From: Xestospongia muta
Taxonomy: Eukaryota > Porifera > Demospongiae > Haplosclerida > Petrosiidae
Reading direction: 5' to 3'
Length of the DNA: 64,000 bases
Assembly: GCA_963693285.1 (NCBI GenBank)
Contig: OY848917.1
Span: forward strand, 33,491,245 to 33,555,244
The notes beneath the pieces are model-generated. The model ran no database searches. It worked only from the letters and a program-made list of their open reading frames with translations, and had not been told where the DNA came from. Both the position numbers and the translations under genes were made by a program. How positions within the stretch are numbered: position 1 is the stretch's first letter; the number at the start of each line of letters is the position of its first letter. Of this stretch, positions 62,501-64,000 are shown piece by piece.

Positions 62501-63103
62501 ACAAGAAATATGATCTTTAACTGTTGTTTTTTCTGTCGCATTCAAGCCTTTCTGAGATACTTTATAACAAGATTACCTATGAATAATTTCTTTAGCTTTT
62601 TAAAGCTTTAATGATTATGAATGGTTTAGTAGCGTCAAAGTTTTACATACCTATTAATCATGATTCAATGGAAGCTATTTCTTTGAGTGAAGATTTAGAG
62701 AATATTATTATAAAGAATCTGTTAAGGGAGATATCCTCTGTTTAAGACATACACTTGTATGCTTTAGTTATTTAAAAGAATATCCTTGATGTTATGTAAC
62801 CAAGCAGAAATTGATGAAGCTACTTTAGTCACATAGGAAATGTACATGTACATTTACAAACTAGTTTCCTTTGACATAAATTATACAATATATAATACAT
62901 TTTCTTCCTTTATTGTTAATGTATTTAGATGTAACATACACATTATTAGAATCACTAGTTAATTTGATGTTCCTCAAATGATGTTTATATCTGTATATAT
63001 ATAGAAAGGCAGGACCCTGCTCTATATTGCATCAGAGAAAGGCTACATTAAAATTGTGCAACTGTTACTAAAGGCTAATGCTCGTACTGATATAGCAAGG
63101 AAT
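8196..63103 (+). CDS. Giant ankyrin-repeat protein gene, 56 recognised exons (span)
   Basis: Umbrella entry; the exons are listed separately. The product would be a long solenoid of tandem ankyrin repeats, a protein-binding scaffold of about 1,829 residues from the recognised exons. No signal peptide, membrane segment, death domain, kinase or other partner domain is visible, so its location and partner are unknown. Each exon starts at the first residue of a repeat and ends at residue 33, all in phase 0, so the repeat boundary coincides with the intron boundary. The first recognised exon starts with ATG directly after tag; if this is not a splice acceptor, the in-frame TAG makes 8196 the translation start. 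No stop-bearing last exon is seen and the gene probably continues right of the window. Long introns (9116-12433, 38093-42076, 47611-52260) could hide gene boundaries, so two or more adjacent paralogous genes are an alternative. Many modules may be alternatively used or dead; transcript data are absent. Confidence 0.7.
8501..8560 (+). CDS. Ankyrin exon 2, short (20 codons)
   Basis: Acceptor ttttatttag, donor gtgagt. It encodes W-I-N-F-Y-Y-Y-G-T-Y-R-G-A-D-R-N-I-Q-D-K. The end (G-A-D-.-N-I-Q-D-K) is a normal repeat terminus, but the helix 1/helix 2 core is missing, so this is a repeat with about 13 residues deleted. The frame is kept. It may be a fading exon. Confidence 0.6.
9017..9115 (+). CDS. 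Ankyrin exon 3
   Basis: 33 codons, acceptor ttttatttag, donor gtgaat. The core L-H-N-A-A-C-Y-G-Q is followed by V-I-S-Y-L-L-G-I-G-A-D-P-N-I-Q-N-K, a clear ankyrin repeat. It is single copy and not part of the later cassette family. The flanking intron resembles that before exon 2, so exons 2 and 3 probably arose by an old duplication. Confidence 0.75.
9216..9506. mobile_element. MITE-like element, 291 bp
   Basis: The ends are inverted copies of each other: ttagttatagtcatgtgac on the left matches the reverse complement of the right end over 23 bp with one mismatch. The interior is AT-rich and has no frame. No clean target-site duplication is visible, so the family is not assigned. Confidence 0.55.
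10489..11346 (+). mobile_element. Tigger/pogo-like DNA transposon remnant, 858 bp
   Basis: Perfect 18-bp terminal inverted repeats (cagtagaccctcagttat) are flanked by TA on both sides (10487-10488, 11347-11348), the target site of the Tc1/mariner/pogo superfamily. It retains the N-terminal DNA-binding part of the transposase only. The DDE catalytic domain is absent, so it is an internally deleted, non-autonomous copy. Confidence 0.8.
10602..11080 (+). pseudogene. Tigger-type transposase N-terminal fragment, broken
   Basis: A Lys/Arg-rich start (KKRKRKV) is followed by an in-frame stop, a helix-turn-helix stretch ending G-R-S-T-V-L-D-I-K, and a CENP-B-type second DNA-binding segment with L-Y-V-W-F-R-Q-E-R and the T-G-P-K-I-T-E-K-A motif (in the open frame 10793-10984). 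After that the family pattern R-R-H-G-V-R-E-I-S-I-Q-G continues in another frame near 11000-11035. There are thus at least one stop and two frame changes, and no catalytic triad. Confidence 0.7.
11640..11860 (+). pseudogene. Cassette module with its exon deleted
   Basis: Bases 11690-11725 match the intron end of the cassette modules (tacattgtagttt, tgacattaatattatgtctt), but at 11727 the sequence passes straight into text that normally lies downstream of the exon (ctgagtcaaataaatgtcag). The acceptor AG, exon and donor are gone. Confidence 0.6.
12434..12532 (+). CDS. Ankyrin exon 4, cassette class F
   Basis: First intact cassette exon: F-G-Q-T-P-F-Y-K, A-C-S-N-G-H, ending I-P-D-K. F replaces L at residue 6. 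Acceptor ttgctcag, donor gtcagt. Confidence 0.85.
12976..13230. mobile_element. MITE, 255 bp, TA target site
   Basis: The inverted ends share gtataccgggatttatt and more (about 35 bp with few mismatches, through taaaatttggc). TA lies at 12974-12975 and 13231-13232. The element lies in the intron between exons 4 and 5 and is absent from every other module, so it inserted after those duplications. No frame inside. Confidence 0.75.
13483..13581 (+). CDS. Ankyrin exon 5, cassette class F
   Basis: F-G-Q-T-P-L-Y-N at the start; the only cassette with Asn at residue 8. Ends D-I-P-D-K. Acceptor ttgctcag, donor gtcagt. Confidence 0.85.
14326..14424 (+). CDS. Ankyrin exon 6, cassette class F
   Basis: F-G-Q-T-L-L-Y-I: Leu replaces the usual Pro at residue 5. 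Residue 28 is L and the end is I-P-D-E. Donor gtcagt. Confidence 0.85.
15263..15361 (+). CDS. Ankyrin exon 7, K class
   Basis: K-G-R-T-P-L-Y-I-A-S-E-K-G-Y, then I-V-Q-L-L-L-K-A-N-A and end I-A-R-N. The acceptor tatatatatag is embedded in an AT-dinucleotide tract; donor gtaagt. The same class recurs as exons 28 and 56. Confidence 0.85.
15362..15625 (+). repeat. Truncated post-K-exon intron block
   Basis: It matches the intron after exon 28 (from 31596) up to about 15625. There it switches to cassette-module sequence (gataaccctaattccttac), marking a recombination joint that removed the DD exon found after the other K exons. Confidence 0.7.
16068..16166 (+). CDS. Ankyrin exon 8, cassette class N
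   Basis: N-G-Q-T-P-L-Y-I start, end I-P-D-K. The only cassette with Asn at residue 1 (acceptor tttatttag followed by aat) and the only one with a GTGAGT donor instead of GTCAGT. Confidence 0.85.
16860..16958 (+). CDS. Ankyrin exon 9, cassette class S
   Basis: S-G-Q-T-P-L-Y-I start. It has H-D-V for H-G-V (the conserved Gly25 is lost) and I-L-D-E at the end. Acceptor tttattcag, donor gtcagt. Confidence 0.83.
17709..17807 (+). CDS. Ankyrin exon 10, cassette class S
   Basis: S-G-Q-T-P-L-Y-T, A-C-S-N-G-H; residue 29 is N (V-N-I-P-D-K). Acceptor tttattcag, donor gtcagt. Confidence 0.85.
18314..19090. mobile_element. 777-bp element with GC-rich inverted ends
   Basis: Ends caggagcgcatgagcgtc (18314) and its inverse (to 19090) match over about 44 bp with a few mismatches (18314-18357, 19047-19090). 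Each end has an internal palindrome (gcgtcgcaaagcgacgc on the left). The flanks atattat at 18307-18313 and 19091-19097 give an apparent 7-bp duplication. The frames inside (18526-18780 +, 18258-18611 -) are not recognisable proteins. Non-autonomous; inserted in the intron between exons 10 and 11. Confidence 0.7.
19343..19441 (+). CDS. Ankyrin exon 11, cassette class S
   Basis: S-G-Q-T-P-L-Y-I, A-C-A-N-G-H, end I-P-D-K. Acceptor tttattcag, donor gtcagt. The downstream intron belongs to the older, more diverged module type that leads to a Y exon. Confidence 0.85.
19900..19957. repeat. (TA)n microsatellite ending in an orphan splice acceptor
   Basis: About 28 TA units, ending tatatag. It expands the AT-rich acceptor tract of a K-class exon. 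Confidence 0.85.
19958..19961 (+). pseudogene. K-class exon reduced to four bases
   Basis: The sequence upstream (19780-19900) matches the intron before K exons 7 and 28. After tatatag come only aaag, then the cassette donor gtcagtgacata. An exon has been deleted between its first four bases and a cassette donor, leaving acceptor and donor 4 nt apart. Use of it would break the frame. Confidence 0.6.
20554..20655 (+). CDS. Ankyrin exon 12, Y class (34 codons)
   Basis: Y-G-R-T-P-L-H-I-A-Y-W-R-G-N-D-D-I-V-K-L then L-I-E-S-G-A-S-N. It has 34 residues rather than 33 and ends E-A-V-K-V. Canonical T-P-L-H core. Acceptor atatttag, donor gtaagt. Always followed about 260 bp later by a D exon. Confidence 0.87.
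20919..21011 (+). CDS. Ankyrin exon 13, D class (31 codons)
   Basis: D-T-L-L-L-K-S-A-K-E-G-N-V, then V-R-E-S-L and end I-N-I-V-N-E. A short repeat without T-P-L-H, but with the A-.-.-G-.-.-.-.-V spacing of ankyrin helices. This copy has Asp where the other D exons have Gly (G-V-R). Acceptor tttatag, donor gtatgt. Confidence 0.82.
21152..21215 (+). pseudogene. Broken cassette exon
   Basis: After acceptor cttgttcag the exon resumes at its middle (gcgtcaatggtcatgataat), having lost about 25 bases that code residues 2-10. It then breaks off at gtggatat and runs directly into intron sequence (ggtttagtagcatcaaag), so its end and donor are lost too. Not usable as an exon. Confidence 0.75.
21548..21646 (+). 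CDS. Ankyrin exon 14, cassette class F
   Basis: F-G-Q-T-P-L-Y-T, A-C-S-N-G-H, end I-P-D-K. Donor gtcagt. Intron reading stays open for 51 more codons to 21802. Confidence 0.85.
22397..22495 (+). CDS. Ankyrin exon 15, cassette class F
   Basis: As exon 14, but Q-A-F-L for Q-A-L-L (Phe at residue 21) and D-E at the end. Donor gtcagt. Confidence 0.85.
23246..23344 (+). CDS. Ankyrin exon 16, cassette class F
   Basis: F-G-Q-T-P-L-Y-T start; ends V-N-I-Q-D-K, with Gln replacing the usual Pro31. Donor gtcagt. Confidence 0.85.
24093..24191 (+). CDS. Ankyrin exon 17, cassette class F, diverged subtype
   Basis: F-G-Q-T-L-L-Y-I; L-L-G-H-G-V-L-V-D-V-P-D-K, so residues 23, 27 and 30 differ from the main type. 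Shared with exon 41. Donor gtcagt. Confidence 0.85.
24694..24697 (+). pseudogene. Second K-class exon reduced to four bases
   Basis: Same arrangement as at 19958: TA tract, tatatag, then aaaa, then gtcagtgacata. The deletion therefore happened before this block was duplicated. Confidence 0.6.
25285..25386 (+). CDS. Ankyrin exon 18, Y class
   Basis: Protein identical to exon 12 (Y-G-R-T-P-L-H-I-A-Y-W-R-G-N). Acceptor atatttag, donor gtaagt. Confidence 0.87.
25650..25742 (+). CDS. Ankyrin exon 19, D class
   Basis: D-T-L-L-L-K-S-A-K-E-G, V-N-G-V-R, end A-N-T-N-I-T-N-D. Donor gtatgt. Confidence 0.82.
25885..25983 (+). CDS. Ankyrin exon 20, cassette class I
   Basis: I-G-R-T-P-L-Y-I, A-C-S-N-G-H-D-N; Arg at residue 3 and Asn at 16. 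End I-P-D-E. Acceptor tttgttcag, donor gtcagt. This class directly follows a D exon with an intron of only 142 bp. Confidence 0.85.
26734..26832 (+). CDS. Ankyrin exon 21, cassette class F
   Basis: F-G-Q-T-L-L-Y-K; L-D-I-I-D-E end, with Ile replacing Pro31. Donor gtcagt. A one-base deletion in the intron (gacatacatg) shortens the read-through frame. Confidence 0.85.
27581..27679 (+). CDS. Ankyrin exon 22, cassette class F
   Basis: F-G-Q-T-L-L-Y-K, A-N-G-N-D-K-I-V; the H of G-H is replaced by N. End I-P-D-M, the only cassette with Met33, so the last exon base pair context is atg|gtcagt. It sits at the duplication joint. Confidence 0.84.
28266..28367 (+). CDS. Ankyrin exon 23, Y class
   Basis: Duplicate of exon 18 with the same 34 residues. 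Acceptor atatttag, donor gtaagt. Confidence 0.87.
28631..28723 (+). CDS. Ankyrin exon 24, D class
   Basis: Duplicate of exon 19, ending I-T-N-D. Donor gtatgt. Confidence 0.82.
28866..28964 (+). CDS. Ankyrin exon 25, cassette class I
   Basis: Duplicate of exon 20 (I-G-R-T-P-L-Y-I ... I-P-D-E). Donor gtcagt. Confidence 0.85.
29715..29813 (+). CDS. Ankyrin exon 26, cassette class F
   Basis: Duplicate of exon 21, including Ile31. Donor gtcagt. Confidence 0.85.
30562..30660 (+). CDS. Ankyrin exon 27, cassette class F
   Basis: Duplicate of exon 22 except for Lys33 in place of Met33 (aag for atg). Keeps A-N-G-N-D-K-I-V. Donor gtcagt. Confidence 0.85.
31497..31595 (+). CDS. Ankyrin exon 28, K class
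   Basis: K-G-R-T-P-L-Y-I-A-S-E-N-G-Y; N where exons 7 and 56 have K, and A-S-T-D near the end. Acceptor tatatatag, donor gtaagt. Confidence 0.87.
31596..32966 (+). repeat. Post-K-exon intron block, copy 2 (complete)
   Basis: A 1.37-kb intron. From about 31650 it is shared with 43064-44383 and 63104-64000 at high identity. No coding content recognised; it joins a K exon to a DD exon. Confidence 0.85.
32967..33065 (+). CDS. Ankyrin exon 29, DD class
   Basis: D-D-K-T-P-L-Y-I-A-C-Y-N-G-H, V-V-Q-V-L-L-D-H-G-V, end V-P-D-K. Acceptor ttgtttag, donor gtcagt. A diverged relative of the cassettes. Confidence 0.87.
33713..33811 (+). CDS. Ankyrin exon 30, cassette class F
   Basis: F-G-Q-T-L-L-Y-K, end I-P-D-K. 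The downstream intron is of the type seen after DD exons (attaattttaagttatgtgat), showing a module recombination at the exon. Donor gtcagt. Confidence 0.85.
34101..34338 (+). repeat. Local 119-bp tandem duplication in an intron
   Basis: gtcagattacaaactgtgat at 34101 recurs at 34220 with one change, followed by the same 119-bp text. It is absent from the other pre-Y introns. Confidence 0.85.
34520..34621 (+). CDS. Ankyrin exon 31, Y class
   Basis: Y-G-T-T-P-L-H-I-A-Y-W-R-G-K-D-D; Thr for Arg at residue 3 and Lys for Asn at 14. Donor gtaagt. Confidence 0.87.
34860..34952 (+). CDS. Ankyrin exon 32, D class
   Basis: D-T-L-L-L-K-S-A-K-E-G, end I-N-I-A-N-E. Acceptor cttctatag, donor gtatgt. Last exon before the block of single-copy repeats. 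Confidence 0.82.
34953..36323 (+). other. Intron, unique sequence
   Basis: 1.37 kb of AT-rich sequence not shared with the modules. No exon, element or RNA seen. Confidence 0.5.
36324..36422 (+). CDS. Ankyrin exon 33, single-copy class
   Basis: E-G-E-T-A-L-I-V-A-A-R-C-N-H-T-D-V-A, then L-I-E-N-G-C-S-V-N-I-K-D-K. A canonical repeat with no Pro5. Acceptor atattag, donor gtaagt. Related to exons 35 and 36. Confidence 0.87.
36423..37993 (+). other. Intron with diverged repeat
   Basis: Bases about 36490-36750 resemble 42430-42710 and, in part, 41741-41835. Both ends (36478-36600, 37080-37190) look like decayed versions of the arms of the element at 6856-7753 (for example ataaccactatgtcaacatt). 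The rest is unremarkable. Confidence 0.45.
37994..38092 (+). CDS. Ankyrin exon 34, single-copy class
   Basis: N-D-Y-T-V-L-H-R-A-V-N-N-N-N-I-D-L-V, then M-I-L-D-H-T-V-Q-I-D-V-K-N-K. G2 and G13 are both replaced, giving the most diverged full-length repeat of this part. Acceptor tattctcag, donor gtgagt. Confidence 0.85.
38245..38304. repeat. (GT)n microsatellite
   Basis: About 30 GT units with two interruptions. Confidence 0.9.
38488..38517. repeat. (TA)n microsatellite
   Basis: About 15 uninterrupted TA units. Confidence 0.9.
42077..42175 (+). CDS. Ankyrin exon 35, EKNH class
   Basis: Y-G-E-T-A-L-Y-L-A-A-E-K-N-H-T-D-I-A, then L-I-K-S-G-C-S-V-D-I-K-N-N. Acceptor ttgttag, donor gtgagt. Close duplicate of exon 36. 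Confidence 0.88.
42257..42355 (+). CDS. Ankyrin exon 36, EKNH class
   Basis: D-G-K-T-A-L-H-L-A-A-E-K-N-H, then L-I-E-S-G-C-S-V. It starts 180 bp after exon 35, separated by an 81-bp intron (gtgagt ... tattag), and its downstream intron begins like that of exon 35, so it is a small tandem duplication. Confidence 0.88.
42356..44383 (+). other. Intron; from 43064 a copy of the post-K-exon block
   Basis: The first part carries the diverged repeat (42430-42710). At about 43064 the text switches to the block otherwise found after K exons, although no K exon is present here. The block runs to DN exon 37. Confidence 0.75.
44384..44482 (+). CDS. Ankyrin exon 37, DD/DN class
   Basis: D-N-K-T-P-L-Y-I-A-C-Y-N-G-H; otherwise the same protein as exon 29. 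Acceptor ttgtttag, donor gtcagt. Confidence 0.87.
45130..45228 (+). CDS. Ankyrin exon 38, cassette class S
   Basis: S-G-Q-T-P-L-Y-I, A-C-I-N-G-H; the only cassette with Ile at residue 11. End I-P-D-E. Acceptor tttattcag, donor gtcagt. Confidence 0.85.
45876..45974 (+). CDS. Ankyrin exon 39, cassette class F
   Basis: F-G-Q-T-P-L-Y-R; the only cassette with Arg8. A-N-G-Q-D-K replaces G-H by G-Q. End I-P-D-K. Donor gtcagt. Confidence 0.85.
46662..46760 (+). CDS. Ankyrin exon 40, cassette class S
   Basis: S-V-Q-T-P-F-Y-I; Val replaces the near-invariant Gly2, which should disturb the beta-turn, and Phe replaces Leu6. Intron read-through is cut by a TAG at 46833. It may be losing function. Donor gtcagt. 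Confidence 0.8.
47512..47610 (+). CDS. Ankyrin exon 41, cassette class F, diverged subtype
   Basis: F-G-Q-T-P-L-Y-I; L-L-G-H-S-V-L-V-D-V-P-D-K. Same subtype as exon 17, with Ser at the normally glycine residue 25. Donor gtcagt. Confidence 0.84.
47980..48205 (-). repeat. Solitary 3' LTR (226 bp)
   Basis: On the minus strand it runs from TGTTGTAAC to GGTTACA, with TG...CA ends. It lies directly after the polypurine tract. No partner LTR is found at the other end. Confidence 0.7.
48206..48221 (-). other. Polypurine tract of the retroelement
   Basis: The minus strand reads cttaaaaagggaggaa immediately before the LTR, the usual plus-strand primer. The integrase frame ends inside it. Confidence 0.7.
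48217..49356 (-). pseudogene. Integrase (retroelement), interrupted by one stop
   Basis: Two frame-matched pieces. The N-terminal one (49039-49356) has the H2C2 zinc finger (H-E-T-H-P-G ... C-K-I-C) and the first catalytic Asp in H-I-D-H-L-G-P. An in-frame TAG at 49036-49038 follows D-A-H-S-K. The second piece (48217-49035) has the other two catalytic residues, Asp in V-S-D-N-G-S and Glu in N-G-L-A-E-R-A, then a C-terminal domain with R-R-L-R-T and a terminus rich in Ser/Arg. The three DDE residues are thus present, but not on one unbroken frame. Confidence 0.85.
49357..49673 (-). pseudogene. Connection region between RNase H and integrase, with stops
   Basis: It reads collinearly with pol (W-A-L-T-L-S-A-Y, K-M-A-N-A-D-A-L-S) but has in-frame stops, one replacing the Arg usual after D-A-L-S, and a stop just before the H2C2 piece. 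Confidence 0.65.
49674..50111 (-). pseudogene. RNase H-like domain of pol
   Basis: Thumb/connection sequence leads to a retroelement RNase H with L-S-C-D-V-S-P-Y-G-L-G-A-V-L (first catalytic Asp) and E-K-K-E-L-A (catalytic Glu). The usual T-D-H-.-P-L is F-D-H-H-P-L. It is in a different frame from the reverse transcriptase piece because of a one-base change near 50165-50185. Confidence 0.85.
50159..50827 (-). pseudogene. Reverse transcriptase (retroelement), one in-frame stop
   Basis: The first piece (50582-50827) has the fingers with G-I-I-T-P-V and the palm start up to G-G-T-I-F-T, where an in-frame TAA (50579-50581) occurs. The second piece continues in the same frame through L-P-F-G-I-S-T-A-P-A-L-F-Q and the catalytic Y-I-D-D-I-L-V-A to Y-L-G-H-V-I. 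It ends with a frameshift near 50165. Confidence 0.87.
50872..51498 (-). pseudogene. Aspartic protease and linker (retroelement), one in-frame stop
   Basis: The active-site motif L-D-T-G-A-S-L-S-I-I is intact in the piece 51115-51498. An in-frame TAA at 51115-51117 separates it from the linker piece, which has L-F-G-R-N-W-L-E and ends near 50872 with a frame change before the RT. The frame is offset from gag and overlaps it by 188 nt, as expected if pol is made by ribosomal frameshifting. Confidence 0.82.
51311..52065 (-). pseudogene. Gag (retroelement), N-terminally truncated
   Basis: Open from the right boundary of the element. The internal Met at 52009 is not the family start: the frame continues upstream to S-A-N-D-I-E-D-P and then hits the insertion/deletion joint. 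The retrotransposon-gag core has R-D-Q-L-V-C-G-I, followed by two zinc knuckles, C-X2-C-X3-H-X4-C and C-X2-C-X4-H-X4-C, near 51460-51560. Confidence 0.85.
52261..52362 (+). CDS. Ankyrin exon 42, Y class
   Basis: Y-G-R-T-P-L-H-I-T-Y-W-R-G-N; Thr replaces the conserved Ala9. Acceptor atatttag, donor gtaagt. First exon right of the retroelement. Confidence 0.86.
52625..52717 (+). CDS. Ankyrin exon 43, D class
   Basis: D-T-L-L-L-K-S-A-E-E-G, end I-N-I-T-N-K; Glu for Lys at residue 9. Acceptor cttctatag, donor gtatgt. Confidence 0.82.
52858..52956 (+). CDS. Ankyrin exon 44, cassette class I
   Basis: I-G-Q-T-P-F-Y-T, A-C-S-N-G-H-D-N-I-V, end I-P-D-K. Acceptor ttgttcag, donor gtcagt. Follows the D exon by 140 bp, as do exons 20 and 25. 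Confidence 0.85.
53689..53787 (+). CDS. Ankyrin exon 45, cassette class S
   Basis: S-G-Q-T-P-L-Y-I; L-L-Y-H-G-V, Tyr for Asp23. End I-P-D-E. Donor gtcagt. Confidence 0.85.
54534..54632 (+). CDS. Ankyrin exon 46, cassette class F
   Basis: F-G-Q-T-L-L-Y-I; R-I-V-Q-E-L-L-H-Q-G-V, sharing R16, I17, E20 and Q24 with exons 47 and 52. End I-P-D-K. Donor gtcagt, followed by tac rather than gac. Confidence 0.85.
55366..55464 (+). CDS. Ankyrin exon 47, cassette class F
   Basis: F-G-Q-T-P-L-Y-K; R-I-V-Q-E-L-L-D-Q-G-V, end I-P-D-K. Donor gtcagt. Its module shares the intron deletion of the module of exon 46. Confidence 0.85.
56198..56296 (+). CDS. Ankyrin exon 48, cassette class S
   Basis: S-G-Q-T-P-L-Y-K; ends I-P-N-E, with Asn32 shared only with exon 54, 5 kb away. 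Acceptor tttattcag, donor gtcagt. Confidence 0.85.
57028..57126 (+). CDS. Ankyrin exon 49, cassette class F
   Basis: F-G-Q-T-P-L-Y-I, A-N-G-Y-D-R-I-V; Tyr for His14. A-L-L-D-Q-G-V and end I-P-D-K. Donor gtcagt. Confidence 0.85.
57876..57974 (+). CDS. Ankyrin exon 50, cassette class S
   Basis: S-G-Q-T-P-L-Y-K, D-H-G-V, end I-P-D-E. Its upstream intron has gataataatatt, as have exons 51 and 55. Donor gtcagt. Confidence 0.85.
58724..58822 (+). CDS. Ankyrin exon 51, cassette class S
   Basis: S-G-Q-T-P-L-Y-K, A-C-G-N-G-H; the only cassette with Gly at residue 11. D-Q-G-V, end I-P-D-K. Donor gtcagt. Confidence 0.85.
59574..59672 (+). CDS. Ankyrin exon 52, cassette class F
   Basis: F-G-Q-T-P-L-Y-I; R-I-V-Q-E-L-L-D-Q-G-V, end I-P-D-K. 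Donor gtcagt. Confidence 0.85.
60407..60505 (+). CDS. Ankyrin exon 53, cassette class S
   Basis: S-G-Q-T-P-L-Y-K, D-H-G-V, end I-P-D-E; same protein as exon 50. Donor gtcagt. Confidence 0.85.
61256..61354 (+). CDS. Ankyrin exon 54, cassette class S
   Basis: Protein identical to exon 48, including I-P-N-E. The two modules also share intron variants (gaagtttgcattg, ccttaatgtatagct). Donor gtcagt. Confidence 0.85.
62106..62204 (+). CDS. Ankyrin exon 55, cassette class S
   Basis: S-G-Q-T-P-L-Y-K; K-V-I-Q-A with Ile18, D-Q-G-V, end I-P-D-E. Last cassette in the window. Donor gtcagt. Confidence 0.85.
63005..63103 (+). CDS. Ankyrin exon 56, K class
   Basis: K-G-R-T-L-L-Y-I-A-S-E-K-G-Y; Leu for Pro5, and A-R-T-D near the end. 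Acceptor tatatatag, donor gtaagt. Last recognised exon. Confidence 0.86.
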
Positions 63104-64000
63104 GTAAGTTGTCTGATGTAAAATAGTTATTATATTTCCTTAATTAATATCAGACCACTTTGACCTGACATTAAAAGATGGAAGGTGTTTGTTTAATGTA
63201 GTTATTAACCCTTGTCTTCCAAGAAATACAATCTTTCCTTGATGATTTTGATTTTTTATAATTTGCTATAGTTTTAATTTGTCCTTATTGTGTTAAGCTT
63301 TGAGATATGTCAAAACTTAATTTAACTGTCTTGAAATAAGTAAACAAGATACAGTACATGTCAATATGAGAACTGTTGTACTCTACTAGTACACAAATAT
63401 ATATTGAGTTTGAATAAACCAAATGAAACAAACTGACCCCATAATATAGCTACTAGTCTAGTTTACTAACTGGTCACACTATAGTTACTACCTGCCTGAA
63501 CATAACATACTTAACAACACACTACAATATTCCACTAGTTCAACTATACTTTAATAATAGTTACTGATGCCTTTAAATCAGTCTGTATATATACTACATC
63601 ATCTCTGACATATTTGCCTATAACTTTAAAGATGATTGAATTTAGTGCATTTTCAAAAGACATTTAGTCTCATTACATACACTTATGTGGGGTTCATCTA
63701 ATTATTTGCTCAGTTTTGGCACGATGTTCGTACTTGACTAGAAAGCTAAGATAATGTTTATTGTTATGAGACCATCCACACTTACAGTGGATTCCACCTC
63801 ATATGTTTACTGTTCAGATAAACATTACTATCTGCTTTGATCTGTATTAAATACTATATTAATAAGAAAGAAAAACAGCTGGTATTGGATATGTCCACAC
63901 AAATCCATACAAAATTCTCATGATAAGTAGCTAGGTCCTTCAATCTATATTGTTTATAACTGAGACTTTATAATAATTTTATTTCTTTTTCCTGCTTACA
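63104..64000 (+). repeat. Post-K-exon intron block, copy 4, cut by window end
   Basis: It matches 31596-32500 and, from about 43064, the third copy at high identity. No exon within it. By analogy a DD-class exon should follow outside the window. Confidence 0.85.

Larger units (their letters stand above)
52740..62790 (+). repeat. Twelve-module tandem array, exons 44-55
   Basis: Exon starts are spaced 831, 845, 832, 832, 830, 848, 848, 850, 833, 849 and 850 bp. Two recurrent intron deletions explain the short period: one removes text after tcaatggaag (53424, 56760), the other shortens the stretch before gagtcaaatag (54840, 55674, 59880). The array ends at about 62792, where it joins the K-exon intron. 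Confidence 0.9.

Noticed and set aside
52740..62790. Regular repeats suggesting a CRISPR array or satellite DNA
   Set aside because: The period is about 840 bp, each unit contains a spliced coding exon, and there are no short direct repeats with unique spacers.
8196..63103. Bacterial-type ankyrin effector or prokaryotic operon
   Set aside because: Consistent GT-AG introns at every repeat boundary, TA-target transposons and an LTR retroelement exclude a prokaryotic origin.
1..64000. tRNA, rRNA or other structured RNA genes
   Set aside because: By eye I saw no cloverleaf with conserved A/B boxes and no rRNA core text; a covariance-model scan would be decisive and was not possible.

Overview
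This window looks like animal genomic DNA. It is AT-rich, with GT-AG introns, several terminal-inverted-repeat DNA transposons, a Ty3/gypsy-type LTR retrotransposon and long stretches of decayed non-coding sequence. There is no sign of prokaryotic organisation. An early-branching invertebrate is plausible; a demosponge such as Amphimedon is my guess from the AT content and the style of ankyrin expansion, but nothing here proves the species.

Layout. Bases 1-8195 carry no intact gene that I can recognise. They hold a broken transposase-like gene (2932-4420, +), an antisense gag/protease relic of a gypsy-type element (about 4590-5480, -) and a complete 898-bp long-inverted-repeat element (6856-7753). 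From 8196 to beyond 63103 the + strand carries what reads as one very large ankyrin-repeat gene, although several genes are not excluded. I can delimit 56 intact coding exons, and nearly every one encodes exactly one ankyrin repeat (99 nt, 33 residues; variants of 102, 96, 93 and 60 nt). All are phase 0-0 and multiples of three, so any combination of exons stays in frame. Together they are 5,487 nt, or 1,829 codons. No clear last exon or stop is seen, and a copy of the intron block that elsewhere precedes another exon runs off the right end.

The exons fall into classes: 34 copies of a cassette exon (F/S/I/N-G-Q-T-P/L..., ending D-K/E); five Y exons (YGRTPLHIAYWRG) each followed by a D exon (DTLLLKSA); three K exons (KGRTPLYIASE); two DD/DN exons; and a handful of single-copy ones. 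The cassette exons are embedded in tandem modules of about 830-850 bp whose introns are as similar as the exons, so the gene grew by recent segmental duplication and unequal exchange. The clearest event is a nearly perfect 2,981-bp tandem duplication (24726-27706 / 27707-30687). Dead modules also occur: an exonless one near 11640-11760, a broken exon at 21152-21215, and two K exons reduced to four bases between their splice sites (19958, 24694).

Mobile elements have landed in the introns: a Tigger/pogo-like remnant with perfect 18-bp ends (10489-11346), MITE-like elements at 9216-9506 and 12976-13230, a 777-bp element with GC-rich ends (18314-19090), and a gypsy element on the minus strand with one LTR and no 5' LTR (47980-about 52068).

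The most interesting points are these. Of the 34 cassette exons, 33 use the unusual donor GTCAGT, while the framework exons use GTAAGT, GTGAGT, GTGAAT or GTATGT. The cassette repeats differ from one another mainly at residues 1, 8, 11 and 33, three of which lie on the known ankyrin binding face. Together this suggests an array able to yield many in-frame ankyrin scaffolds by exon choice or by array turnover. That functional reading is inference.
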